A stretch of 64,000 nt of DNA from Prolixibacteraceae bacterium (GTDB lineage Bacteria > Bacteroidota > Bacteroidia > Bacteroidales > Prolixibacteraceae): positions 62,001 to 126,000 of the forward strand of contig CP082230.1 in the NCBI GenBank assembly GCA_019856515.1, read 5' to 3'. The notes under the pieces are model-generated. The model was not told where the DNA came from, did not search any database, and was given only the letters and a program-made list of their open reading frames with translations. Shown piece after piece: positions 46,494-55,728 of the stretch. Position numbers and translations under genes: made by a program. The first letter of the stretch is position 1; every line of letters starts with the position of its first letter.

Positions 46494-48026
46494 ATGAAGC
46501 TTAATCAATTTAAACTATTGTGGCTAGTTAGTGCCATAGTATTATTCTTTTCATGTAAAAAAGAGGAAGTGCAAATAATTCCTCAAATATCATTAGAAAC
46601 AACAGAAACTACAATTGCTGAGAATGCAACATCTGCATTGGTAGTGACTGTTAAATCTAATATAACAGTTAATACTCCATTAGAAGTAAAACTTCAAGTA
46701 TCAGGGACAGCAATTGCTGGTGTAAATTATCAAACATTACCAGAAAGTGTAGTGATTCCTGCAAATCAAAGTTCTGTTAAACTATTTGTTAACCCAATTA
46801 ATGTGTCAACTATTGAGGCAAACAAAGTCGTTAAGATTGAAGTTGCCCCTTCTGCAATATATCAGATAGGCACACCTACTGCGGTAGAGATTACAATTGA
46901 GGACAATCAAACTCCTGCATCTGATGCTCCTGAGGTGTCTTTTGCAACGACTTCAGTTCTAACGAACCTATATTTAGAAGAAGAACATGTGATCTCAGTT
47001 GGTTTGAGCAAATCTTTGGCTAGTGATATCACTATTCCTTTTGAGATTTCAGGAACATTAGTGGAAGGTACTGATTATGTTGTGGAGGGAATAACTGCAA
47101 ATCAGATTACTATTCCTGCAGGGAATGTCTCTGCAAATTTTACGGTGCATTTTAAGAACAATAGTGTTGTGGGGATGGATAAGTCCTCTGTTATTTCATT
47201 CGCAGCTCCTGTTGTAACAGATTATGCTATAAAGGCAAGTGACAATAAGTTAACTCTTAGAGCAGTAGATCCTCAGGTTGATTTTTCTTCATGGTTTAAT
47301 GATGCCAACCAGTTTGATTATTTATATGCGAGTTGGAACACATCGGATACCAAGTATATAGTGGATGCGGACGCATATTTCTTAAAACGATATTATTACA
47401 ATAGTTCAACTTCAGGTTGGTCTACTCTTTCTGGAGAGACCTATTTACATGTTTCTGGAAGAGATAGCAACCAATTTGAAGAGGTTGTGAATCAATTTAA
47501 GAAAGAGTTGGGAGGAAAAGGTATTGATATCCAAGAGCAGGAAAGGTATGAATATCAATGTGGCGATCTCTTAGGTCTAGCTAGATTCTTTTCGAATGAA
47601 GCAACTTATCAGAAGGCACCTTTCCGCTCTACTAAAGGATGGTTCCGTTTTGCGTCAAAAGATGCACGTAGCCCTGAAGGGGCTGTAATTATTCCACAGC
47701 AAACACTAAAAGTTTATACCTTAAAAGAGGGGGTAGATTGGAAAGCTAAAACAACTGTGGATCACAATGGATCAACGGAAAGTCATTATTTCTGGTATGA
47801 GGATTCTCGTAATACTGTCGGAAATATTGAAAATTCTACCAATGTAAATACTGTCTTAGTTGAGGTGGAAAGATCTGTTGGAACATATAATACTGCTACA
47901 AAAGAGATTATTGTAGATGTTAAATTCACCTGTGCGGATGCAGGATTAAATATTGATCCTAAGTATTATATTGAGAAAGATGGTGATACTTATACAATAC
48001 GTATCAAGTATATAAACAGATATTAA
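46494..48026 (+). CDS. Surface lipoprotein with two Calx-beta-like domains
   Basis: The start is the ATG at 46494 (MKLNQFKLLW). A lipobox (IVLFFSCKK) gives a lipidated Cys near residue 21. Two Ig-like beta domains of the Calx-beta type follow (ENATSALVVTVKSNITVNTP ... GVNYQTLPESVVIPANQSS; and EEHVISVGLSKSLASDITIP ... GTDYVVEGITANQITIPAGN). The C-terminal about 240 residues are a separate domain that I do not recognise (beginning at DFSSWFNDANQFDYLYASW). In comparable SusC/SusD loci the third gene often encodes a surface-glycan- or ligand-binding lipoprotein, which is the likely role here. It is followed by a terminator-like hairpin. Confidence 0.78.
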   Translation: MKLNQFKLLWLVSAIVLFFSCKKEEVQIIPQISLETTETTIAENATSALVVTVKSNITVNTPLEVKLQVSGTAIAGVNYQTLPESVVIPANQSSVKLFVNPINVSTIEANKVVKIEVAPSAIYQIGTPTAVEITIEDNQTPASDAPEVSFATTSVLTNLYLEEEHVISVGLSKSLASDITIPFEISGTLVEGTDYVVEGITANQITIPAGNVSANFTVHFKNNSVVGMDKSSVISFAAPVVTDYAIKASDNKLTLRAVDPQVDFSSWFNDANQFDYLYASWNTSDTKYIVDADAYFLKRYYYNSSTSGWSTLSGETYLHVSGRDSNQFEEVVNQFKKELGGKGIDIQEQERYEYQCGDLLGLARFFSNEATYQKAPFRSTKGWFRFASKDARSPEGAVIIPQQTLKVYTLKEGVDWKAKTTVDHNGSTESHYFWYEDSRNTVGNIENSTNVNTVLVEVERSVGTYNTATKEIIVDVKFTCADAGLNIDPKYYIEKDGDTYTIRIKYINRY

Positions 48027-48035
48027 TTCTTTTTT

Positions 48036-48083
48036 ATCTCATTACAAGGAGTTCTTCTCTTTGTAATGAGATGTTTAATTATT
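48036..48083 (+). terminator. Hairpin between the lipoprotein and metalloprotease genes
   Basis: A perfect 12-bp stem ATCTCATTACAA (48036-48047) pairs with 48061-48072 around a 13-nt loop, followed by a T-rich stretch (GTTTAATTATTTT). It may reduce read-through in the operon and makes the ATG at 48066 an unlikely start. Confidence 0.65.
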
Positions 48084-48101
48084 TTGCAACAATTAAAATA
48101 T

Positions 48102-50435
48102 ATGTTGAAAGTGCGATCTCTAATTCTATTTATGTTATTTATCCTTTCAGTAGAGGGGTATTCAACGACTCAAACACAAGAGCGTCAGAAAGAAGAAGTA
48201 AGCCGATCGTTTATGACCATAAAAAAGAATGGGGATAAACTATTATTAGAAGTGCCTAAGAAATTATTTGGTGTCCCAATTTTAATGGCATGTCGTGTAG
48301 AGAGTGTGAGTTCTAATCGTATGATTGCAGCTGGGCAGATGAGACACAATCCTATTGTTGTAAAATGGGATCTTAAAGATAAGATGCTCATTTTACAACA
48401 ACAGGATGTAACGAATATGATTGATGTTGATGATCCGATATATCCGTCGTTTAAGCTCAATAGACAAGGAACAATCTTAGAATCATTTAGATATAAGACA
48501 TACGATAGATCAACGGAGTGTTATGTTATTGATGTAACAAAATTTGTACATAATCCTCTACCAATAATTTCTCCTTTTGGAGGGAGAGCTGCCCCAGGGA
48601 GGTTAATCCCAACTTTAACAAGTACATTGGATATACGTAATTATGATCAGAATATTGAGTTGGTAACAGAGATGCACTTCTCAGGAAGAAAGGAACCTTT
48701 TAGTTGTCGTCTTCATCGCTCATTTTTACTGCTAGATAAAGATATGATGAGACCACGTTTATCTAGTGATAAAATCGGTTATTACGATGTGAAGAAAGAA
48801 GAGTTGTCTTCGGAGACATTGGGGGGACGTAATTTTGGATATATAAAACGCTGGAGAATCGAACCAAAGGGGGCGGATATCGAAGCTTATAAACAAGGTG
48901 AATTGGTGGTTCCAAAGAAGCAGATTGTGTTCTATGTTGATAGTGCATTTCCTGAGAAGTGGCGAAAATATATTAAACTTGGGATTGAAGACTGGCAAAT
49001 TGCTTTCGAAAAAATTGGGTTTAAAGATGCGATTGTAGCTAAAGACTATCCAAAACATGTTGGTCCTTATGAAATGAGTGATATTACCAAATCATGCTTT
49101 AGATATGTTGTTTCAGACAAAGCAAATGCTATGGGGAATGCATGGGTTGATCCTAGATCTGGAGAGATTCTTCAGGGTAATATATTATGGTATCATGGCG
49201 TTTTTTCTAAACTATATAAATGGCGATTTGTGCAAACTGCTGCAAATGATCCTTCTATACGTTGTGACATGGAACATGTTGAAGAGAAAGTGATGGGAGA
49301 TCTGATTCGCTATGCTGCAGCACATGAAATAGGACATGCTTTAGGACTAAAGCACAACTATCGTGCTTCTTTTGGTTATCCTGTCGATTCATTGCGTTCT
49401 CCGACTTTTACAGCTACTTATGGAACAGCTGCTTCTATCATGGATTATGCACGAAATAATTATGTGGCACAACCGAAAGATCACGGTGTTTCACTTACTC
49501 CTCCAATTTTAGGATTATATGATATTTTCTCTATTAAGTGGGGATATAAGCCTATATATGATGTAGCATCGACACAGGATGAAGTAGAGATACTATCTGA
49601 TTGGATTACGGCACATGCCGAAGATGATATGTATCTTTTCAAGACCAAAAATGGGATGGGGGATGGATGTCTCGATCCCGCTGCACAGACTGAGGCATTA
49701 GGAGACGATATTGTGAAAGCATCAGAGTATGGTGTCAGTAACATTAAAGTGATTTTAGACAATTTATATGAATGGACGAATGCATCGAATCATTCACTGG
49801 ATTACTTTCGTGAAATGTATGATGCCGTAATGAAGCAGTATGGACAGTATCTGAAGCATGCCACTACAATGATTGGTGGAGTGTATGAATTCCATGAAAG
49901 AACTCATCATTATCCAGAGTTATATCATCCCGTTAGTAAAGTGGATCAAAAGGCAGCGTTAGATTTTATAATGAATCAGTTATTGACTTATTACGAATGG
50001 AGTAATGATGAGAAGATTACGAATCATTTAGGTAACATGCATCGTGAGATTGTAAAGGGGCAAGAAAAGTGTTTGAAAGGGTTAGTTGATAGAGCTGTGT
50101 TGTATCGACTTTTTAGCTGTTCTCAGATGATGGATAAGCCTTTTTCTGTAGGAGAATATCTTGATCAAATAACAAATACTTTGTTTCAGTTGTCAAAGAA
50201 AGACGAACGAAAATTTTGGATTCAGAACCTTCAGGTGGTATATGTGAAGCAGCTTTTAAACGAGTTGAATGAGTATAAGTTGAAGCAAGGGGATCTTTTT
50301 GCAAATGTTGTTATTGCAGACATTCTATATGAGCTTTCTGACATAAAAAAAGATGTTATTAGGAAAGCTTCTAAGAGTAGTGGAAAACTAGAAAAACATT
50401 ATTCGTTTTTATCTTTCTTACTAACGGAGATTTAG
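48102..50435 (+). CDS. Secreted zinc metalloprotease, DUF5117/DUF4953 type
   Basis: The start is the ATG at 48102 (MLKVRSLILFMLFILSVEGY), a signal peptide; an ATG at 48066 falls within a terminator stem. The 777-residue protein has an N-terminal DUF5117-like beta region (FMTIKKNGDKLLLEVPKKLF; FRYKTYDRSTECYVIDVTKF) and a catalytic domain with HEIGHALGLKH (from about residue 408), the metzincin HExxHxxGxxH, and the downstream SIMDYARNN, which may be the Met-turn. A long helical C-terminal part follows. It presumably degrades proteins or peptides outside the cell or in the periplasm. It follows the lipoprotein and precedes the S46 peptidase on the same strand. Confidence 0.9.
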   Translation: MLKVRSLILFMLFILSVEGYSTTQTQERQKEEVSRSFMTIKKNGDKLLLEVPKKLFGVPILMACRVESVSSNRMIAAGQMRHNPIVVKWDLKDKMLILQQQDVTNMIDVDDPIYPSFKLNRQGTILESFRYKTYDRSTECYVIDVTKFVHNPLPIISPFGGRAAPGRLIPTLTSTLDIRNYDQNIELVTEMHFSGRKEPFSCRLHRSFLLLDKDMMRPRLSSDKIGYYDVKKEELSSETLGGRNFGYIKRWRIEPKGADIEAYKQGELVVPKKQIVFYVDSAFPEKWRKYIKLGIEDWQIAFEKIGFKDAIVAKDYPKHVGPYEMSDITKSCFRYVVSDKANAMGNAWVDPRSGEILQGNILWYHGVFSKLYKWRFVQTAANDPSIRCDMEHVEEKVMGDLIRYAAAHEIGHALGLKHNYRASFGYPVDSLRSPTFTATYGTAASIMDYARNNYVAQPKDHGVSLTPPILGLYDIFSIKWGYKPIYDVASTQDEVEILSDWITAHAEDDMYLFKTKNGMGDGCLDPAAQTEALGDDIVKASEYGVSNIKVILDNLYEWTNASNHSLDYFREMYDAVMKQYGQYLKHATTMIGGVYEFHERTHHYPELYHPVSKVDQKAALDFIMNQLLTYYEWSNDEKITNHLGNMHREIVKGQEKCLKGLVDRAVLYRLFSCSQMMDKPFSVGEYLDQITNTLFQLSKKDERKFWIQNLQVVYVKQLLNELNEYKLKQGDLFANVVIADILYELSDIKKDVIRKASKSSGKLEKHYSFLSFLLTEI

Positions 50436-50508
50436 ATTACACAAAAGAAACCTGTGTAAATAATTTAAAGTTGTATTCGTATACTTACTGAAGTAAATAA
50501 AGACTACT

Positions 50509-52656
50509 ATGACCAAAAAAATAATACTATTCTTCTGTTTTATAAATATTACTTTTAATGCAATAGGAGATGAAGGAATGTGGATTCCTGCACAATTAAA
50601 GTCAGATGTTTTACAGAAGATGACTTCTATGGGGCTTCATCTTTCTGGAGAGCAGATATATCGTGTCGGAGAGAAAAGCCTTAATGATGCAATTGTTGGG
50701 CTTGGAACTAAGCGCAATCCTTTAGGTTTTTCAGCAACGGGATCGTTTATTGGAGATAGAGGTTTGGTTTTGACTAATCACCATTGTGCTGTATCTTACC
50801 TACAAAAACATAGTTCAATAACAAAAAACTATTTAAAGGAAGGATTTTATGCTAAAACACCAAATGAAGAGCTGCCAGCTGAAGGATTAACCCTTTCAAG
50901 ACTGGTACGAATGGAGGATGTAACATCTAGAATTTTAAGTGGATGTGACACATTGTCTCACAATGCAATCCAGAAACTTATCCAAAAGAGAGGAAAAGAA
51001 ATGGTTGCTCAAGCCAATGAAAATGGGAGGTATCGTTCAGTTATTAAACCATATTTTAGTGGAGCACAGTATTATTTAGAGGTATATCAAGTTTATTCAG
51101 ACGTACGGATTGTCGCAATGCCTCCAGTGTCTATAGGTAAATTTGGAGGAGAAAAAGATAATTGGAATTGGCCAAGAAATTCTGCGGACTTCTGTATTTT
51201 AAGGGTGTATGGTGAGAATGAAAACAGTTCACAGAACTATTCAGTGAATAATCAACCAATTGTTTCTCCAAACTACATACATTTGTCAGAAGGAGGTGTT
51301 GACGAAGGTGATTTTACAATGGTTTATGGTTTTCCTGCAAATACAAAAAAGTTTTTAACGGCAAAAGCAATAGATCAATTAGTTCATATCACTAATCATC
51401 ATGCTGTCGCTATACGTAAAGCGAAAGTCTCTGTTTTAGAAAAGAAAATGGCTGAGAAGAGTACGACATGGTTAAAATACCAAAGCTACTACAGTCAAAT
51501 GTCAAATAAATTATTACGTTGGCAAGGTGAAATATATGGCATTGATCAATATGATCTAGTTGCTATGAAGAGAGATTTTGAAGATCGCTATGAGAAATGG
51601 GTAAATGCATCTGAAATCAGAAAGAGCAAATATGGCAAAGTACTTCCGAGTATTCGTTACTATTGTGGTCAATTAGATAGCTTGGAGAAAGTGAATACTT
51701 ATGTTATGGAAGCAGGTATTGGGAGTGCTAACCTTATTTCATTTGTTGCTAAATTTGATATGCTTAATGCCATTTGTTCAAGAAAGAGCGTGAATCAAAA
51801 AAGGTTAGATAAAGAACTAGTTAGATTAAAAAAAATAGTTGCTGATTTCTATGATTCTTATGAATTAGAGGTAGAAAAAGAACTTTTATCTTCTAGTTTG
51901 ATTCTTTTTAGCCAGAATGTAGGGGTTGATAATAAACCACTATCATTAGTGAAGGCGGAGGCTGAGTATAAAGGGCAAATCAACAAATATGTGAAACACT
52001 TGATGAAGAAATCATTGTTCACTAATGAAAAGAAGATTAATAATTTCATTAAGCATTATCAAAAGGAGGATGTGGAGAAACTGCAAAAAGATCCTTTGTT
52101 TGATTTAAGTATCAACTTTTATCTTCTGAATAGAGACAAAGTTTATGGACAGAGGGTAAAGATAAGACGTAAATACGGGAAGTATCATAGGCTATATGTT
52201 CAATCGATAAAGGAAATGTTTCAAAATAAACCTCTTGCACCTGATGCTAACCGAAGTTTAAGAATTGCCTTTGGAAAAGTAAAAGGATACAACCTGCATC
52301 ATGTTGCCTATGACTACAAGAGCACTATTAGAACTCTCTTTGATAAATATAAATCGGATTCATTAAACTATTCTTTACCAGATACATTCGTGGAAAATAT
52401 TTCAAGCAATGATTACGACATTCCTACATGCTTTATTACTGATGTACACACAACTGGAGGAAATTCAGGAAGTCCAGTACTAAATTCTAATGGAGAATTA
52501 GTCGGGTTAAACTTTGATAGAGTTAAAACTGGTGTTGTGTCTGACTATCAATATTTACCAGAGCTAAGTCGTCAGATCTCTGTGGATGTTAGATATATTC
52601 GCTATGTATTAAAGAGCTATCTAAATGCTGAGCCACTTCTAGAAGAATGGAAGTGA
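50509..52656 (+). CDS. S46 family dipeptidyl-peptidase, DPP11-like
   Basis: The 715-residue protein has a signal peptide (MTKKIILFFCFINITFNAIG) and the S46 catalytic triad: His in LTNHHCAVSYL (91-92), Asp227 in WPRNSADF, and Ser653 in GGNSGSP. The S1 specificity residue 18 positions after the serine is Arg671 (GLNFDR), as in DPP11, which removes dipeptides after Asp or Glu; DPP7 has Gly there. S46 enzymes are periplasmic exopeptidases of asaccharolytic and marine Bacteroidota. It would produce dipeptides for import. It lies 73 bp after the metalloprotease gene and is followed by a terminator. Confidence 0.95.
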   Translation: MTKKIILFFCFINITFNAIGDEGMWIPAQLKSDVLQKMTSMGLHLSGEQIYRVGEKSLNDAIVGLGTKRNPLGFSATGSFIGDRGLVLTNHHCAVSYLQKHSSITKNYLKEGFYAKTPNEELPAEGLTLSRLVRMEDVTSRILSGCDTLSHNAIQKLIQKRGKEMVAQANENGRYRSVIKPYFSGAQYYLEVYQVYSDVRIVAMPPVSIGKFGGEKDNWNWPRNSADFCILRVYGENENSSQNYSVNNQPIVSPNYIHLSEGGVDEGDFTMVYGFPANTKKFLTAKAIDQLVHITNHHAVAIRKAKVSVLEKKMAEKSTTWLKYQSYYSQMSNKLLRWQGEIYGIDQYDLVAMKRDFEDRYEKWVNASEIRKSKYGKVLPSIRYYCGQLDSLEKVNTYVMEAGIGSANLISFVAKFDMLNAICSRKSVNQKRLDKELVRLKKIVADFYDSYELEVEKELLSSSLILFSQNVGVDNKPLSLVKAEAEYKGQINKYVKHLMKKSLFTNEKKINNFIKHYQKEDVEKLQKDPLFDLSINFYLLNRDKVYGQRVKIRRKYGKYHRLYVQSIKEMFQNKPLAPDANRSLRIAFGKVKGYNLHHVAYDYKSTIRTLFDKYKSDSLNYSLPDTFVENISSNDYDIPTCFITDVHTTGGNSGSPVLNSNGELVGLNFDRVKTGVVSDYQYLPELSRQISVDVRYIRYVLKSYLNAEPLLEEWK

Positions 52657-52688
52657 TTCTATAATCCCATCATCGATAAATATATGAG

Positions 52689-52720
52689 CCACATAAGCTA
52701 TTTAGTTTATGTGGTTTTTT
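52689..52720 (+). terminator. Intrinsic terminator after the S46 gene
   Basis: CCACATAA (52689-52696) pairs with TTATGTGG (52707-52714), followed by six T. It closes the SusC/SusD-peptidase block. Confidence 0.88.
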
Positions 52721-52864
52721 GTAATTGGTTGATATATAGTAAAATTGAACTTTATTAATGAAGTCCTGTTTCATAGGTAGAGTGCAGGCCTCTTTCTCTA
52801 ATTGGGTGATGAGGTGTCACCAATGTGGGTACATGTGATTAAAAGTTTAATAAAAATCATGCTT

Positions 52865-54253
52865 ATGAAACGTTTTCTTATTACAACTGTTATTGCCATT
52901 TTCTTTGTGAACTTAAGTTTTGGACAGGTTGATAAATGGTCTGATCCGAAATTAAATCCTGATAATTTCACTTTGCTTGATGGATTCAAGAAAAAGAAGA
53001 TGGAAAAGATGCTTAAAGAGGGTAAAAATGATGAAGTGAAAAAGAAGCAAGAAGAGGCAAAGAATAAGAAAGTTTATTCTGTTTTTCTTCCTGTAGTAGC
53101 GTATAATCCTTTTACGAGTCTAATTCTTGGTGTTGGAGGAAATTTGTCTACTAAGTTTGGGGATTCATCTACGACAAGATTTTCGAATTTTGTTCCGTCT
53201 TATACCTATACATTGAATAATCAACAGACTTTCCGTCTTAACTCAAATTTATATACCAATAATAATGATTATTACATTTTTAGTTCCTTGATGTGGGCGA
53301 TGGCTCCACAAAGTACTTATGGTGTTGGAGGTGATAACCCTGAAGATTGGAAAACAATTGTAGAGCCAAAGACATTTAAAGTTGTTTTAAGAGCTTATAA
53401 GAAGATTAAAGAGAATATATATATTGGAGTAAACTATTCATTAGATTGGAAATATCAAATTGAAGATGAAGATGCGGTGGATATTCAGAATATTATATCT
53501 AGCAGCCCTGATGCAACGACAGCTAGTGATGCAATCGACAAAGAGTTTAATGATGGATTAGATGAGTTCTGGGTAACTGAGGGAATTAATTATTCTGGTT
53601 TTGAAGCAGAATACGATCCGTCAAATGCAGTTGCACTTCAGCAGAAGTATTATTATACTCCTTTTGGAGATTATAACTATGGAACGGGTGATCATTCGGT
53701 TGCTTCTGGTATTGGAGTGAATTTTTTACTTGATTCAAGAGATAATGTAAACTCTACATATGAAGGAGCTTATGTCAATGTAGCATATACCTATTATGGT
53801 GAGTGGTTAGGTAGTACAAGTGATTTTCAGAGTCTATTAATTGATGCAAGGTATCATATCCCGTTATGTGAAAATAAGCGTCAGGTTTTAGCTTTTTGGG
53901 GGATGGCAAATTTAACGTTTGGAGATACTCCATATTTTAGCTTGCCACGTATTGGAGGTGATGATTGGTATACATCAGGTCGTGGTTATACTGCAGGCCG
54001 ATATCTTGGAGAAAAACTGTTGTACGCTGAAGCTGAATACCGAATTAATGTAAAGAAATGGTTTGGTTTAACTGGTTTTATCAATGCTCACTCTGTAACA
54101 GAAGACAATGATAAATTTGAATATGTGAATGTAGCTGGTGGTATTGGTTTTAGGGCTCGTATTCTAAAATCTAGAACAGATATCAATGCAGACTTTGGTT
54201 ATGGTAAAGAAGGGTCTCATGGGGTTTACCTACGTTTTACTCAAGCATTCTAA
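52865..54253 (+). CDS. Omp85-like outer-membrane barrel without POTRA domains
   Basis: The start is the ATG at 52865 (MKRFLITTVIAIFFVNLSFG); ATGs at 52859 and 52802 are also in frame. After the signal peptide comes a charged segment of about 40 residues (KKKMEKMLKEGKNDEVKKKQ) and then a 16-strand barrel with the surface-antigen D15 features: LDSRDNVNSTYEGAYVNV and the SGRGYTAGRYLGEKLLYAEA block, which contains the loop-6 RGY/F motif of BamA/TamA/FhaC relatives. There is no POTRA repeat, so it resembles the POTRA-less Omp85 group whose role is unclear. The next gene lies 27 bp downstream and is probably co-transcribed. Confidence 0.82.
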   Translation: MKRFLITTVIAIFFVNLSFGQVDKWSDPKLNPDNFTLLDGFKKKKMEKMLKEGKNDEVKKKQEEAKNKKVYSVFLPVVAYNPFTSLILGVGGNLSTKFGDSSTTRFSNFVPSYTYTLNNQQTFRLNSNLYTNNNDYYIFSSLMWAMAPQSTYGVGGDNPEDWKTIVEPKTFKVVLRAYKKIKENIYIGVNYSLDWKYQIEDEDAVDIQNIISSSPDATTASDAIDKEFNDGLDEFWVTEGINYSGFEAEYDPSNAVALQQKYYYTPFGDYNYGTGDHSVASGIGVNFLLDSRDNVNSTYEGAYVNVAYTYYGEWLGSTSDFQSLLIDARYHIPLCENKRQVLAFWGMANLTFGDTPYFSLPRIGGDDWYTSGRGYTAGRYLGEKLLYAEAEYRINVKKWFGLTGFINAHSVTEDNDKFEYVNVAGGIGFRARILKSRTDINADFGYGKEGSHGVYLRFTQAF

Positions 54254-54280
54254 AGTATTTATATTTAAATTTTAAACGTT

Positions 54281-55678
54281 ATGAAAAAGCGATTAAATAT
54301 TGCATTACTTATTTCAATTTGTATCGTATTTCTCTCTTCTTGTGGTGGTAAAATGAAGAAGAATTCAGATAAAACTGTGGATGTAGATGATGCTATTGAG
54401 GTGTATGACTATACCTATCCTCTAGTAATTATGGGGCTTAGTCAAGATTTAATGTTAGATAACCCTTTACGACCAAAACAGAAACCAAACTGTTTGATCA
54501 AATTTAAACAACTAGCACAACCGAAGAATAAAGCTGTTGTATTGGGTAACCGTAATACGTTGTATACTGTTGGATGGATAGACCTTAGTAAAGGTCCTGT
54601 GATCTTTACTTTTCCTGATATGGGTGAACGTTATTTTGTTATGCCTCTTATTGATGCTTGGACGAATACATTCAAAAGTATTGGATCAAGAACAACAGGT
54701 CAAGGTCCAAAGAAGTATTTTCTTGTTAATGATTCGTTTAAAGGGGATACCCCAAGTGGCTTTGAGAAGATTGTATGTCCTACCAATATGGTTTGGATAA
54801 CTGGGCGTATTCAGGCAGACAACGATGATGATGCAAAAAAAGCAGCAATGTTACAAGATAAATATGTTGTTATGACATATCAAGAGTATAATGGTGGTGA
54901 AAATCCATTTAAAACTTGGAAAGCACAATACTCAGCGTTAAAGGTTCGTAAGCCTGTTCCATATACTCTTAAGATGAGTGCAAAAGAGTACTACGATCTA
55001 TTTCTGAAAATGTTTGCTAATAATCAAACTTTTTCATTTGATACAGAGATGGTTAAGTTGCTTGGTAAATTTGGTGTTGAACGAGGTAAAACATTATCGT
55101 TTGATCAACTATCTTCTACATCAAAAAAAGTTCTTACTGATGGCCTCGTTGCTCAACAAAAGATATATTTAGAAGCTTTCTACAAAGGGTCATCTCAAAA
55201 GAAGCCATGGATATTTGATACAACAGAGATGGGAGTATGGGGTGATAATTATAAAAAAAGAGCTTATTGGGCAATGTGGGGATTAGGAGCAAATTTAGTT
55301 GAAGATGCTGTGTATGGTGTAACCCAACTAGACTCTGATATGAAATCATTAGATGGCGGAAAGGTATATGTTATTCATTTTGATAAAGGTGGTGAACCTG
55401 ACGTTGGAGCTTTTTGGTCAATTACAACATATAATATAGAAGGATATTTGGAGAAAAATAGTGAAAATAGATATGCTTCGGGTAGCAATATGCCATTAAA
55501 ATATAATAAAGATGGTAGTTTAGATCTATATATGTCATTCAAGAAGCCCAAAGGGGTAGCAGAATATAATTGGATTCCTGCACCACAAAAAGAGTTTAAG
55601 ATTTTGTTTAGGATGTATTGGCCAAAAGAGTCAGTATTAGACGGTACATGGAAATTGCCATCAGTGGTACAAAAATAA
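54281..55678 (+). CDS. DUF1254/DUF1214 domain lipoprotein
   Basis: The 465-residue protein has a lipoprotein signal (ISICIVFLSSCGGKM). Residues about 35-200 are DUF1254-like (EVYDYTYPLVIMGLSQDLML; VVLGNRNTLYTVGWIDLSKG; FPDMGERYFVMPLIDAWTNT), and the C-terminal about 110 residues are DUF1214-like (DAFWSITTYN-type block, seen as VGAFWSITTYNIEGYL, then FKILFRMYWPKESVLDG). These paired domains are common in bacterial and some archaeal proteins, and their function is not known. It follows the Omp85-like gene by 27 bp. A bidirectional terminator follows. Confidence 0.9.
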   Translation: MKKRLNIALLISICIVFLSSCGGKMKKNSDKTVDVDDAIEVYDYTYPLVIMGLSQDLMLDNPLRPKQKPNCLIKFKQLAQPKNKAVVLGNRNTLYTVGWIDLSKGPVIFTFPDMGERYFVMPLIDAWTNTFKSIGSRTTGQGPKKYFLVNDSFKGDTPSGFEKIVCPTNMVWITGRIQADNDDDAKKAAMLQDKYVVMTYQEYNGGENPFKTWKAQYSALKVRKPVPYTLKMSAKEYYDLFLKMFANNQTFSFDTEMVKLLGKFGVERGKTLSFDQLSSTSKKVLTDGLVAQQKIYLEAFYKGSSQKKPWIFDTTEMGVWGDNYKKRAYWAMWGLGANLVEDAVYGVTQLDSDMKSLDGGKVYVIHFDKGGEPDVGAFWSITTYNIEGYLEKNSENRYASGSNMPLKYNKDGSLDLYMSFKKPKGVAEYNWIPAPQKEFKILFRMYWPKESVLDGTWKLPSVVQK

Positions 55679-55686
55679 ATTATATT

Positions 55687-55728
55687 TAGGGTAGGAGATT
55701 ATTCCTACCCTAATTTACTATTTTTTTA
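55687..55728. terminator. Bidirectional terminator
   Basis: TAGGGTAGG (55687-55695) pairs with CCTACCCTA (55704-55712). Between convergent genes; T tract to the right. Confidence 0.8.
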
